Assembly: GCA_965208395.1 (NCBI GenBank)
Contig: CBDBON010000003.1
Coordinates: 558,001 to 622,000 of the forward strand
Length of the DNA stretch: 64,000 nucleotides
Source of the DNA: CBDBON01 sp965208395
GTDB taxonomy: Bacteria > Chloroflexota > Dehalococcoidia > Lucifugimonadales > CBDBON01
Direction of reading: 5' to 3'
The translations under genes and the position numbers were made by a program. Under the pieces are notes generated by a model that was not told the DNA's origin, did not search any database, and saw nothing but the letters and a program-made list of their open reading frames with translations. This document shows positions 57,379 through 64,000 of this stretch, piece after piece (positions within the stretch are counted from its first letter, which is position 1; each line of letters starts with the position of its first letter).

Positions 57379-58407
57379 ATGCCATTCAGCGGACACCCGA
57401 TGCTTCCGACGACCGTCATAGGCAGCTACGCGTATCCGGGTTGGATGTGGACAGCCCTGGACGAGGTCGAGAAGGGCAACTACGGCCGCACCGACGAGCG
57501 AGAGATGTACGACGACGCCGTCAACATGGCCATCCTCGACCAGGAGAGAGCTGGGATAGACGTCATCTCCGATGGTGAGATGCGCCGGTGGTACTTCGTG
57601 CAGAGCTTCTACAAGAGGATACAGGGCATCGAGCGAGAGCCGGAGCTGCGCAGGGTAGGTCTCTACGGCTACGACACTCCGCCTCGCTACAAGGCGGTGG
57701 AGAAGTTGGTGGTCCCGGATGGTCTGGGCATCATCGACGAGTACCGGTACGCTCGAGCCAACACGGCCAAGCCGATCAAGGTCACCTGTCCCGGTCCCCT
57801 TACGCTCACGATCCATATTCGCCCCGGCGAGGTGTACCAGGACCGGGTGGAGATGTCCTGGGAATTCGCAAAGGTGATCAACAGGGAGCTCAAGGCGCTG
57901 GTGGAGATGGGAGTAGACTATATCCAGCTCGACGAGCCCTCTTTCGCTGTGATTCCGGGCCAGCTTCAAGACTGGGTCGATCTGTACAACGCCTCCGTAG
58001 AGGGGGTGGATGCCAAGCTGGCCCTGCATATCTGCTTCGGAAATCTCACCAGCAGGCCGCGCGGCAAACGCTCGTACGCGTGGATGTTCCCCAAGGTGCA
58101 GGAATGCAGGTACGACGAGCTCGTCCTCGAATACGCGAACAGGGAGATGAGCGAGATCCAGCACTGGAAGGAGTGGGCTGGGGACAAGACGCTCGGAGTC
58201 GGAGTCATCGACATCAAGTCCTTCTACGTTGAGACGCCGGAAGACGTAGCCGAGCGCATCCGACTCGCCATTCGGCACGGTCCGGCGGAGCAGCTCGTGG
58301 TCAACCCTGACTGTGGCTTCTTCCAGCTCCCCAGATGGCTCTCATACATGAAGCTTGATGCGATGGTGAAGGGCGCCAAGATCGTGAGACGCGAGCTCGG
58401 AGCCTGA
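57379..58407 (+). CDS. MetE-core-like (cobalamin-independent methionine synthase family) methyltransferase
   Basis: 342 residues from the ATG at 57379, chosen since MPFSGHPMLPTTVIGSYAYP is the family start. Only the C-terminal catalytic barrel of MetE is present (MetE is about 750). DGEMRRWYFVQSF, CPGPLTLTIHI, YIQLDEPSFAVIPGQ, LALHICFGN and VNPDCGFFQLPR give the zinc-site His, Cys and Cys residues. Single-barrel homologues use diverse methyl donors, including corrinoid partners, so the methyl donor and acceptor remain open. It starts the last plus-strand gene group. Confidence 0.85.
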   Translation: MPFSGHPMLPTTVIGSYAYPGWMWTALDEVEKGNYGRTDEREMYDDAVNMAILDQERAGIDVISDGEMRRWYFVQSFYKRIQGIEREPELRRVGLYGYDTPPRYKAVEKLVVPDGLGIIDEYRYARANTAKPIKVTCPGPLTLTIHIRPGEVYQDRVEMSWEFAKVINRELKALVEMGVDYIQLDEPSFAVIPGQLQDWVDLYNASVEGVDAKLALHICFGNLTSRPRGKRSYAWMFPKVQECRYDELVLEYANREMSEIQHWKEWAGDKTLGVGVIDIKSFYVETPEDVAERIRLAIRHGPAEQLVVNPDCGFFQLPRWLSYMKLDAMVKGAKIVRRELGA

Positions 58408-58481
58408 GCTTCCCAACAGCCTCCGTCACCACTATGACAACAGACTGCAACAGCCTCCATTCCGTCACTCCAGCGGAGCTC

Positions 58482-58530
58482 CGAGGGTCCCCGTCTCAAT
58501 CTTTCCCCGCGGACTGGGAAAGGGGAGCCC
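58482..58530. repeat. Dispersed hairpin repeat, copy E (inverted)
   Basis: GGGTCCCCGTCTCAAT then CTTTCCC (58501-58507) pairing with GGGAAAG (58516-58522). On the minus strand this reads hairpin, AGATTGAGACGGGGACCC, the same order as copy A. It lies between the MetE-like gene and the CoA-transferase gene. Confidence 0.55.
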
Positions 58531-58555
58531 AGTGCGACGAAGGCGCGGAACAACA

Positions 58556-59659
58556 ATGGACATGAGACCCCTTGCCCACATCACGGTGGTCGACCTGACG
58601 GTCAACCTGCCAGGGCCGTTCTGCTCCATGACTCTGGCCGATCTCGGAGCGCGCGTCCTCAAGGTCGAGCCGCCCGGAGGCGACCCGCTGCGGCGCAGCA
58701 GCCCGGCCATGTGGACCGGGCTCAACCGCGGCAAGGAGAGCATCGTCCTCGATCTCAAGGACGACGCCGACCGGCAGACGCTCGCCGAGCTGGCCGCAGA
58801 CGGGGACGTCGTCCTTGAGGGCTGGCGTCCCGGCGTTGCCACTCGACTCGGAGCCGACTACGCAACCCTGTCGCAGGAGAACGATCGTCTCGTCTACTGC
58901 TCCATCTCTGGATTCGGACAGGACGGCCCCTGGCGAGGGCGATCGGGGCACGACATCAACTATCTGGCGCTTGCCGGGTATCTGGGCCTCCAGAGTGCCA
59001 TCGAGGGACGCCCATGGCCGCCGCCGATCCTCGTCTCAGATCTGGCGTCCGGCCTCTATGCCGCCATCATGGTGCTCGCCGCGCTGAACGGTAGAGAGGC
59101 AACCGGACGCGGGACCTACGTCGACCTCTCCATGACCGAGGCGGCATTGGCCCTGCTGGGCCCGGAGATTGGATCCCTCGCCGGCAATGGTCCGGTCGAG
59201 CCGAACGTGACCGGCATCCCCCACTACGGGATATTCAAGTGCGCCGACGGCCTCTGGTTCAGCCTCGGCATCGTCCACGAAGACCACTTCTGGAACAGGT
59301 TCTGCGCCGCCGCCGGGCTTGAGGACCTCACCGGCCTCTCCTTCGAACGGCGGATGGACCGGCGCGAGCAGATCGCAGAGCGGCTCCGGGTCGCCTTCAC
59401 ACGGCTACCCTCCACCGAGTGGGAGCGTCGACTCGAAGAGGCTGACGTCCCGGGAGCCCGCATAGTCTCGCCCTCCGAGGTGTTCGACACTCCCCAGTTC
59501 GCCTTCAGGCGGCTCTTCTCCGAGATAGGCATGGAAAGATTCGTCGGTCAGCCCGCCCTGCTGTCCGGGGAGCGGCCCGGACCTCTGGGAAGACCCCCGG
59601 AGCCGGACGAGCATGGCGCGGCGATACGGTCAGAGCTCGGCGGCGTCCCGATCCGCTGA
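58556..59659 (+). CDS. CaiB/BaiF (family III) CoA-transferase
   Basis: 367 residues from the ATG at 58556. ITVVDLTVNLPGPFCSMTLADLGARVLKVEPPGGD, NRGKESIVLDLK, ISGFGQDGPWRGRSGHDINYLALAGYLG (Asp of the GHD motif is the catalytic residue) and DVPGARIVSPSEVFDTPQF are diagnostic. It moves CoA between carboxylic acids. The next gene is an acyl-CoA synthetase 17 bases on; together they suggest activation of an unusual carboxylic acid. Alpha-methylacyl-CoA racemase shares the fold and is an alternative. Confidence 0.9.
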   Translation: MDMRPLAHITVVDLTVNLPGPFCSMTLADLGARVLKVEPPGGDPLRRSSPAMWTGLNRGKESIVLDLKDDADRQTLAELAADGDVVLEGWRPGVATRLGADYATLSQENDRLVYCSISGFGQDGPWRGRSGHDINYLALAGYLGLQSAIEGRPWPPPILVSDLASGLYAAIMVLAALNGREATGRGTYVDLSMTEAALALLGPEIGSLAGNGPVEPNVTGIPHYGIFKCADGLWFSLGIVHEDHFWNRFCAAAGLEDLTGLSFERRMDRREQIAERLRVAFTRLPSTEWERRLEEADVPGARIVSPSEVFDTPQFAFRRLFSEIGMERFVGQPALLSGERPGPLGRPPEPDEHGAAIRSELGGVPIR

Positions 59660-59676
59660 TCATCCAGGAGCGACCC

Positions 59677-61299
59677 ATGGCTCACCAGTACCAGATAGGC
59701 GACTACCACGAGACCTACCGCACATTCAAGCTGACCGTGCCGGAGCGCTACAACTGGGCCTACGAGGTATTCGACCTGTGGGCCCGCGACCCCTCGAAGG
59801 TCGCAATGCTCTGGGTCGGAGACGACGGTGCCTCCCGGGAGATCACCTTCAGGCAATTCAGCGAGCGCTCTCAGCGAGTGGCCAACGTCCTGACAGGCCT
59901 CGGGATGGAGCCCGGAGACCGCGCCATGATCGTCCTCCCGCGCATCGTGGAGTGGTGGGAGCTCATACTCGGATGCATCAGGGCGCAGGTCGTCTCCGTG
60001 CCTGGGACCACCTTGCTGACGCCGCAGGACATCTCGTACAGGATAAACTTCTCCGGGACGAGGGTCGCCTTCACCGACCTCGAAAACCTCGACAAGTTCA
60101 CCTCCGTGGCGAACGACTGCCCGACGCTCGAGCGGATCGTGGTTGTGGGAGAGGCTCCCGGAGCGGACAGCTACGAGGAGCTTCTGAAGTCTGCCTCCCC
60201 GATCCTCCCGAACCCGAACAACCTGTCAAGCGACCCTCTGATGGGCTACTTCACCTCTGGCACTACCGGATACCCGAAGATGGTCATCAACACACACGCC
60301 TCCTACCCGATAGGCCACATCCCGACCGGCAGGTTCTGGCTCGACCACAGGCCCACGGACCTCCACTGGACGCTGTCCGACACAGGATGGGCGCAGGCCG
60401 CCTGGACCTGTTTCTTCGCGCCCTGGAACATGGGAGCGGCGCTCTTCATCTGGGACACGCGAGACAGGTTCGACGCGGAGGCCACGCTCCGCATGTTCGA
60501 GACGCACCCGATCACCACCTTCTTTGCCCCGCCGACCGCCTACCGCATGATGGTCCAGCACGATCTCGGACGGTTCGAGCCAAAGGCGCTGCGCCACTGT
60601 CTCGGCGCCGGGGAGGCGGTCAACCCCGACCTGATCGACGCCTGGTCCGAAGGCACCGGTCTGCACATATGGGAGGGTTACGGGCAGACGGAGACGACGC
60701 TGTGCATAGCCACCTTCCCCGGCATGAGGTCCAAACCGGGTTCTATGGGAGTGGCCGCCCCGGGCTTCGACATGGCCATCGTCGACGACGACGGTAGCGA
60801 GCTTCCCAACGGAGAAGAGGGTGAGGTCGCCATCCGAATCCGTCCCGAGAGGCCGGTCGGACTGTTCGACGGATACTGGAACAATCCCGAGGCCAACGCC
60901 ATCTCCTTCCGGGGCGACTGGTACTACACGGGCGACCGGGCAACGCGGGACGACGACGGCTATTTCTGGTTCGTCGGCCGCGCAGACGACGTGATCATCA
61001 GCGCCTCCTACCGGATAGGCCCCTTCGAGGTGGAGTCGGCCCTGGCCGACCATCCCGCGGTCGCCGAGACGGCCGTCGTCGCGAGCCCGGACCCGGTACG
61101 CGGCAACATCGTCAAGGCCTTCGTCGTCCTTGCATCGGGCCACCAGCCCTCTGAAGAGCTCGTCAAGGATATGCAGGCGCACGTCCGGCGCGTCACGGCT
61201 CCCTACAAGTATCCGCGCAGGATCGAGTTCATCGACGAGTTGCCAAAGACGATCAGCGGCAAGATCAGGCGAAACGTGCTCAGGGGACTCGACGAATAG
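59677..61299 (+). CDS. AMP-forming acyl-CoA synthetase (ACSM/benzoate-CoA ligase-like)
   Basis: 540 residues. YFTSGTTGYPKMVINTH is the AMP P-loop, WTLSDTGWAQAAWTCFFAPW and GAGEAVNPDLIDAW are of the medium-chain/aryl type, GYGQTETTLC the adenine motif, YYTGDRATRDDDGYFWFVGRADDVI the hinge, and the catalytic Lys is in DELPKTISGKIRRN. It activates a carboxylic acid with ATP and CoA; the substrate is not clear. The deacylase gene starts 11 bases after its stop. Confidence 0.92.
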   Translation: MAHQYQIGDYHETYRTFKLTVPERYNWAYEVFDLWARDPSKVAMLWVGDDGASREITFRQFSERSQRVANVLTGLGMEPGDRAMIVLPRIVEWWELILGCIRAQVVSVPGTTLLTPQDISYRINFSGTRVAFTDLENLDKFTSVANDCPTLERIVVVGEAPGADSYEELLKSASPILPNPNNLSSDPLMGYFTSGTTGYPKMVINTHASYPIGHIPTGRFWLDHRPTDLHWTLSDTGWAQAAWTCFFAPWNMGAALFIWDTRDRFDAEATLRMFETHPITTFFAPPTAYRMMVQHDLGRFEPKALRHCLGAGEAVNPDLIDAWSEGTGLHIWEGYGQTETTLCIATFPGMRSKPGSMGVAAPGFDMAIVDDDGSELPNGEEGEVAIRIRPERPVGLFDGYWNNPEANAISFRGDWYYTGDRATRDDDGYFWFVGRADDVIISASYRIGPFEVESALADHPAVAETAVVASPDPVRGNIVKAFVVLASGHQPSEELVKDMQAHVRRVTAPYKYPRRIEFIDELPKTISGKIRRNVLRGLDE

Positions 61300-61309
61300 C
61301 AGGATTGAG

Positions 61310-62884
61310 ATGCCCGACCTCATCATCGAGAACGGCCTCATCGTAGACGGAAGCGGCAGCCCCGGCTTCCACGCCGCCGTCGTCGTCGACGGAGACACGC
61401 TCACCATCCATAGGGGCGACGTCTCCGGGATCGAGGCCAGCCGGACCATCGACGCAGCCGGTCTCGTTGTCTGCCCCGGCTTCGTCGATCTCCACTCCCA
61501 CGCCGGTCTGACGATCATGGGAGAGCCACACCACGACCCGAAGGTCCGCCAGGGGGTGACGACGGAGCTCATCGGCATCGACGGCATATCCCACGCCCCC
61601 TTCAAGACCGCGGAGGAGCTGCGGCGGTACATCTGGCTCGACTCTGGGCTCAACGGATACCCTCCGAGCCCGGCCGACTGGCTCACCGTCGCCGACATGC
61701 TGGGCAGGTATGACAACACCGTAGCCGTCAACATCGCCTACATACTCGGCAACTCCCCAGTACGCATCTGGAGCGTCGGATGGAACGACCGGCCAGCCGC
61801 CGCCGCGGAGATCGAGGAGATGCGGTCGGTCGTCAGGGAGGCGATGGAGGAGGGGGCGTGGGGCCTCTCCACCGGCTTGGACTATCCTCCTGGCTCCTAC
61901 GCGGACACTGCAGAGCTAGCCGCCCTCGCGGAGGTCTCGGCACGGATGGGCGGCTTCTACCACACGCACACGAGGGCCAGCCTCGCCGTCAATGGTCTGC
62001 TGGCGCCGTGGGAGGAGGCGCTGGAGATCGGCAGGCGCGCCGAAAGCGCCGTCCACCTCACACACTACCGCCAGGGCGCGCAAGGGGTAGGGAGCCACCA
62101 CGACTACCTGGGCCTCGTCGAGAGCGCGAGGGACGAGGGGATGGACGTCACTTTCGACTGCTACACCTACCCCTACTCGGGCACCACCGTAACGATCGGT
62201 CTTCCCGGCTGGTCGAAGGACGGGGGACCGGAGCGGCTGATGGCGGCGCTGCAGGACGCGGACGACCGCGCCCGCATGAAGCGCGAGGTGCCGGCGGATC
62301 GTCTCGAGAACAGCTGGCTGACCAACTTCACGCAGCCTCAGAATCGCGTCTATGACGGCCGCCTGCTCACCGACATCGCAGAGATGCGCGGCCAGGATCC
62401 GGCGGACGCGCTCTTCGATCTGCTGGTGGAGGAGCGACTTGGGATCTCGGTGGTCGGACTCGGCACGAACCAACATACGCTTCCCGCCTTCGTCTCGCAC
62501 CCCTACGGGATGATCGCGAGCGACGCGATACTGTTCGGGGAGTACCCGAGCCCGCGCTCCTACGGGTGCTTTCCGATCGTGCTGGCCGAGTTCGTCCGCG
62601 CGGAGAGGCATCTCCGGCTCCCCGAGGCCATCCGCAAGATGACCTCCTTCCCGGCACAGAGGCTCGGCCTTCCAGACCGCGGCCTGCTGAGGGACGGCTT
62701 CAAGGCCGACATCGTCGTCTTCGATCCGAAGAGCGTCAAGGCGCCGGCGACCAGAGAGGAGCCCAAGCAGTTCCCGGTCGGGATCGAATACGTGATCGTC
62801 AACGGGAGGGTCGTCATAGACCGGGGCGAGAACACCGGCTCGCTTCCCGGCCGCGCCCTCCGCAGGGGCAGGGCTTCCACCTAG
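61310..62884 (+). CDS. N-acyl-D-amino-acid deacylase-like amidohydrolase
   Basis: 524 residues from the ATG at 61310; the longer open frame only overlaps the synthetase gene. LIIENGLIVDGSGSPGFHAAV, VCPGFVDLHSHAGLTIMGEPHHDPKVRQGVTTELIG (metal HxH), STGLDYPPGSYADTAELAALAEV, FYHTHTRAS and FDCYTYPYSGTTVTIGLPGW follow the D-aminoacylase pattern; VFDPKSVKAPATREEPKQFPVGIEYVIVNG is the C-terminal small beta domain. It probably hydrolyses an N-acyl amide whose acid is handled by the two preceding enzymes; that is inference. Confidence 0.9.
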   Translation: MPDLIIENGLIVDGSGSPGFHAAVVVDGDTLTIHRGDVSGIEASRTIDAAGLVVCPGFVDLHSHAGLTIMGEPHHDPKVRQGVTTELIGIDGISHAPFKTAEELRRYIWLDSGLNGYPPSPADWLTVADMLGRYDNTVAVNIAYILGNSPVRIWSVGWNDRPAAAAEIEEMRSVVREAMEEGAWGLSTGLDYPPGSYADTAELAALAEVSARMGGFYHTHTRASLAVNGLLAPWEEALEIGRRAESAVHLTHYRQGAQGVGSHHDYLGLVESARDEGMDVTFDCYTYPYSGTTVTIGLPGWSKDGGPERLMAALQDADDRARMKREVPADRLENSWLTNFTQPQNRVYDGRLLTDIAEMRGQDPADALFDLLVEERLGISVVGLGTNQHTLPAFVSHPYGMIASDAILFGEYPSPRSYGCFPIVLAEFVRAERHLRLPEAIRKMTSFPAQRLGLPDRGLLRDGFKADIVVFDPKSVKAPATREEPKQFPVGIEYVIVNGRVVIDRGENTGSLPGRALRRGRAST

Positions 62885-62908
62885 CTCCGCCCGCATCCCA
62901 TCCGCGGC

Positions 62909-63826
62909 TCAGTCTACGCTGCGCCACTCCCTTCCGACCTCGTCGTAGCGGCGTCGCAGCTCGTCGACGACTGCGCCGTCCAGGGGGAGCCTCTCCTGCA
63001 CCGTCTTGATGTTGGCCAGCATGTGAGCAGGGTTGCGAGTGCCGACGATCGCCGTGTCGACCTGCTCGTGGGCCAGCACGAACCCCAGGGCCAGCTCTAC
63101 AGGATCGTCGGGAGCGCCGTCGATCGGGCCGGACTCCCGCATGAGCCTCGCCCGCTCCAGCAGAAGATCGGCGACGCCGTCGGTGCTGTAGTAGCCCTCG
63201 ATCCGGTCCCTGCCCCAGACCGCGTTGGCGATGGGCCTCTTGACGATGACGCCCATCCCGCGTTCCTTCGCCCGGTCGAGAATTCCGTACCGTGCCCTCT
63301 GGTCCACTAGGCTGAAGGCGGTCTGCAGCGTGTCGAACATCTCGCTCTCGATGGCCCACTCCGCCGGTTCGTTCTGCTGGCTGAAGCCGATGAAGCGCGC
63401 CTTGCCGGCGTCCCTGGCATCCTCCACGGCCCTAAGCACATCGTCGGGCGGAGACAGTATGTCGTACGCGTGCACCTGCAGTAGGTCGACATAGTCGGTC
63501 CTAAGCAACGTCAGACTGTGGTCGATGCTAGCCCTGACCGTCTCGCCCGTCCACGGCGAGCCGCTCATCCCGGGCGGAACGTGGCCCGCCTTCGTCGCCA
63601 GTATGAACTCGTCCCGCCGGTGGGATACTGTGAGACCGACGCGCTCCTCGCTCAGGTCGTAGCACTCGGCCGTGTCGAGGAAGTTGATGCCCGCGTCCAG
63701 CGCGGAGTTGAGCACGCGGCCGGCCTTCTCCAACGCATCGGGCGCGGCGTCCCGGCCCATCTCGACCAGCCCTATGCCAAGCCGGCTGACCATCAGGCCG
63801 GTGTCGCCGAGCGGCACCCTCTGCAT
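62909..63826 (-). CDS. Aldo/keto reductase
   Basis: 305 residues. LGDTGLMVSRLGIGLVEMG, the tetrad as Asp and Tyr in NFLDTAECYDLSEE, Lys in ILATKAGHVPP and His in LLQVHAYDI, with ARFIGFSQQN and DTAIVGTRNPAHMLANI. It differs from the 28.6-kb aldo/keto reductase in length and loops. It is convergent with the deacylase gene (24-base gap) and 22 bases downstream of the iron-type alcohol dehydrogenase end on the same strand. The substrate is unknown. Confidence 0.88.
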   Translation of the reverse strand: MQRVPLGDTGLMVSRLGIGLVEMGRDAAPDALEKAGRVLNSALDAGINFLDTAECYDLSEERVGLTVSHRRDEFILATKAGHVPPGMSGSPWTGETVRASIDHSLTLLRTDYVDLLQVHAYDILSPPDDVLRAVEDARDAGKARFIGFSQQNEPAEWAIESEMFDTLQTAFSLVDQRARYGILDRAKERGMGVIVKRPIANAVWGRDRIEGYYSTDGVADLLLERARLMRESGPIDGAPDDPVELALGFVLAHEQVDTAIVGTRNPAHMLANIKTVQERLPLDGAVVDELRRRYDEVGREWRSVD

Positions 63827-63848
63827 CAGCCTTCCGGCTCCGGGCCCG

Positions 63849-64000
63849 TCACCACAGCCTCATCGAGTCAACGAAGAGGTCCCTCAGTTCCGGAGCCCCG
63901 ACCGGCCGCGGCGCGAGCTTGACGACCCTGTGCTGTGGCAGCGTTCCAGCGACCAGCTCGTCGACGTCGTCCAGCGAGTAGCCAACCGCTTCCAGACCGT
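63849..64000 (-). CDS. Iron-type alcohol dehydrogenase, C-terminal end (partial)
   Basis: The last 49 residues of a protein whose start lies beyond the window: GLEAVGYSLDDVDELV, AGTLPQHRVVKLAPRPVG and LRDLFVDSMRLW before TGA at 63849-63851. The DELVxGTLPQxR...L.PR stretch is typical of the C-terminus of iron-containing alcohol dehydrogenase / maleylacetate-reductase relatives. It is followed after 22 bases by the aldo/keto reductase gene. Confidence 0.6.
   Translation of the reverse strand, partial: GLEAVGYSLDDVDELVAGTLPQHRVVKLAPRPVGAPELRDLFVDSMRLW

Noticed and set aside
57337..58278. 313-codon minus-strand frame opposite the MetE-like gene
   Set aside because: Antisense shadow; the plus-strand gene has the zinc-site motifs, a promoter and a ribosome site.
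60226..61734. 502-codon minus-strand frame opposite the acyl-CoA synthetase and deacylase
   Set aside because: It spans two confident genes in antisense and shows no recognisable protein.
61916..62896. 326-codon minus-strand frame opposite the deacylase
   Set aside because: Antisense shadow of a gene with complete amidohydrolase motifs.

Overview
The window is a gene-dense, GC-rich bacterial chromosome segment with no rRNA, phage or intact insertion sequence. Gene content suggests a heterotroph of the Chloroflexota (Dehalococcoidia/SAR202-like): lipoproteins with short signal peptides and Ala/Pro-rich linkers, peptide ABC transporters, a luciferase-like oxidoreductase, phosphotriesterase-family hydrolases, a CaiB-type CoA-transferase and VCBS/ASPIC proteins. 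That placement is an inference from style and content; no phylogenetic marker was tested.

Layout. 1-5.1 kb (minus): a biotin-dependent carboxylase/transcarboxylase operon (MmdA-type carboxyltransferase, a 60-residue small protein, a 5S/OadA subunit with fused biotin domain) running into isocitrate and malate dehydrogenase. 5.3-6.7 kb: folP-folK. 6.6-11.4 kb (minus): Trm112-like protein, CopD-like membrane protein, TlpA-like lipoprotein, SbcD-like nuclease, VapBC and glycyl-tRNA synthetase. 11.5-14.4 kb: luciferase-like oxidoreductase and two paralogous class IV aminotransferases. 14.5-21.6 kb: DUF3179 lipoprotein, a secreted VCBS/ASPIC protein and, divergent from it, a permease fused to a VCBS/ASPIC ectodomain. 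21.6-31.7 kb: two peptide-type ABC importers (binding protein plus two permeases each, no ATPases), with a cyclophilin lipoprotein and an aldo/keto reductase between. 32.2-35.6 kb: two convergent phosphotriesterase-family hydrolases, three tRNAs (Cys-GCA, Leu-GAG, Thr-CGT) and an SDR. 36-41.2 kb: a complete branched-chain amino-acid-type ABC importer. 41.4-43.2 kb: a DrrAB-like ABC-2 exporter.

44.1-49.2 kb is the most striking part: a Fur-family (probably Zur) regulator followed by a zinc ABC importer whose binding protein is about three times the usual length. An AztD-like beta-propeller zinc metallochaperone appears to be inserted in its His-rich loop, next to a nine-unit HDDD repeat. Two near-identical 17-bp palindromes precede the regulator and the binding protein and are the likely operators.

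49.5-55.6 kb: a minus-strand set (OadG-like, OadB Na+ pump, biotin carrier, DegT aminotransferase) lies back to back with a plus-strand PxpA-PxpB-PxpC set. The Na+ pump has no classical carboxyltransferase beside it. 55.6-64 kb: ketopantoate-reductase-like protein, DedA-like membrane protein, MetE-like methyltransferase, a CaiB/acyl-CoA synthetase/D-aminoacylase operon, an aldo/keto reductase and the end of an iron-type alcohol dehydrogenase.

At least five intergenic copies of a small hairpin repeat (CTTCCCC-type stem followed by TTGAGAT and a G-rich/GTCCC tail) are scattered between genes. Many promoters of sigma-70 type (TTGACA, 16-18 bp, TATAAT-like) can be read by eye.
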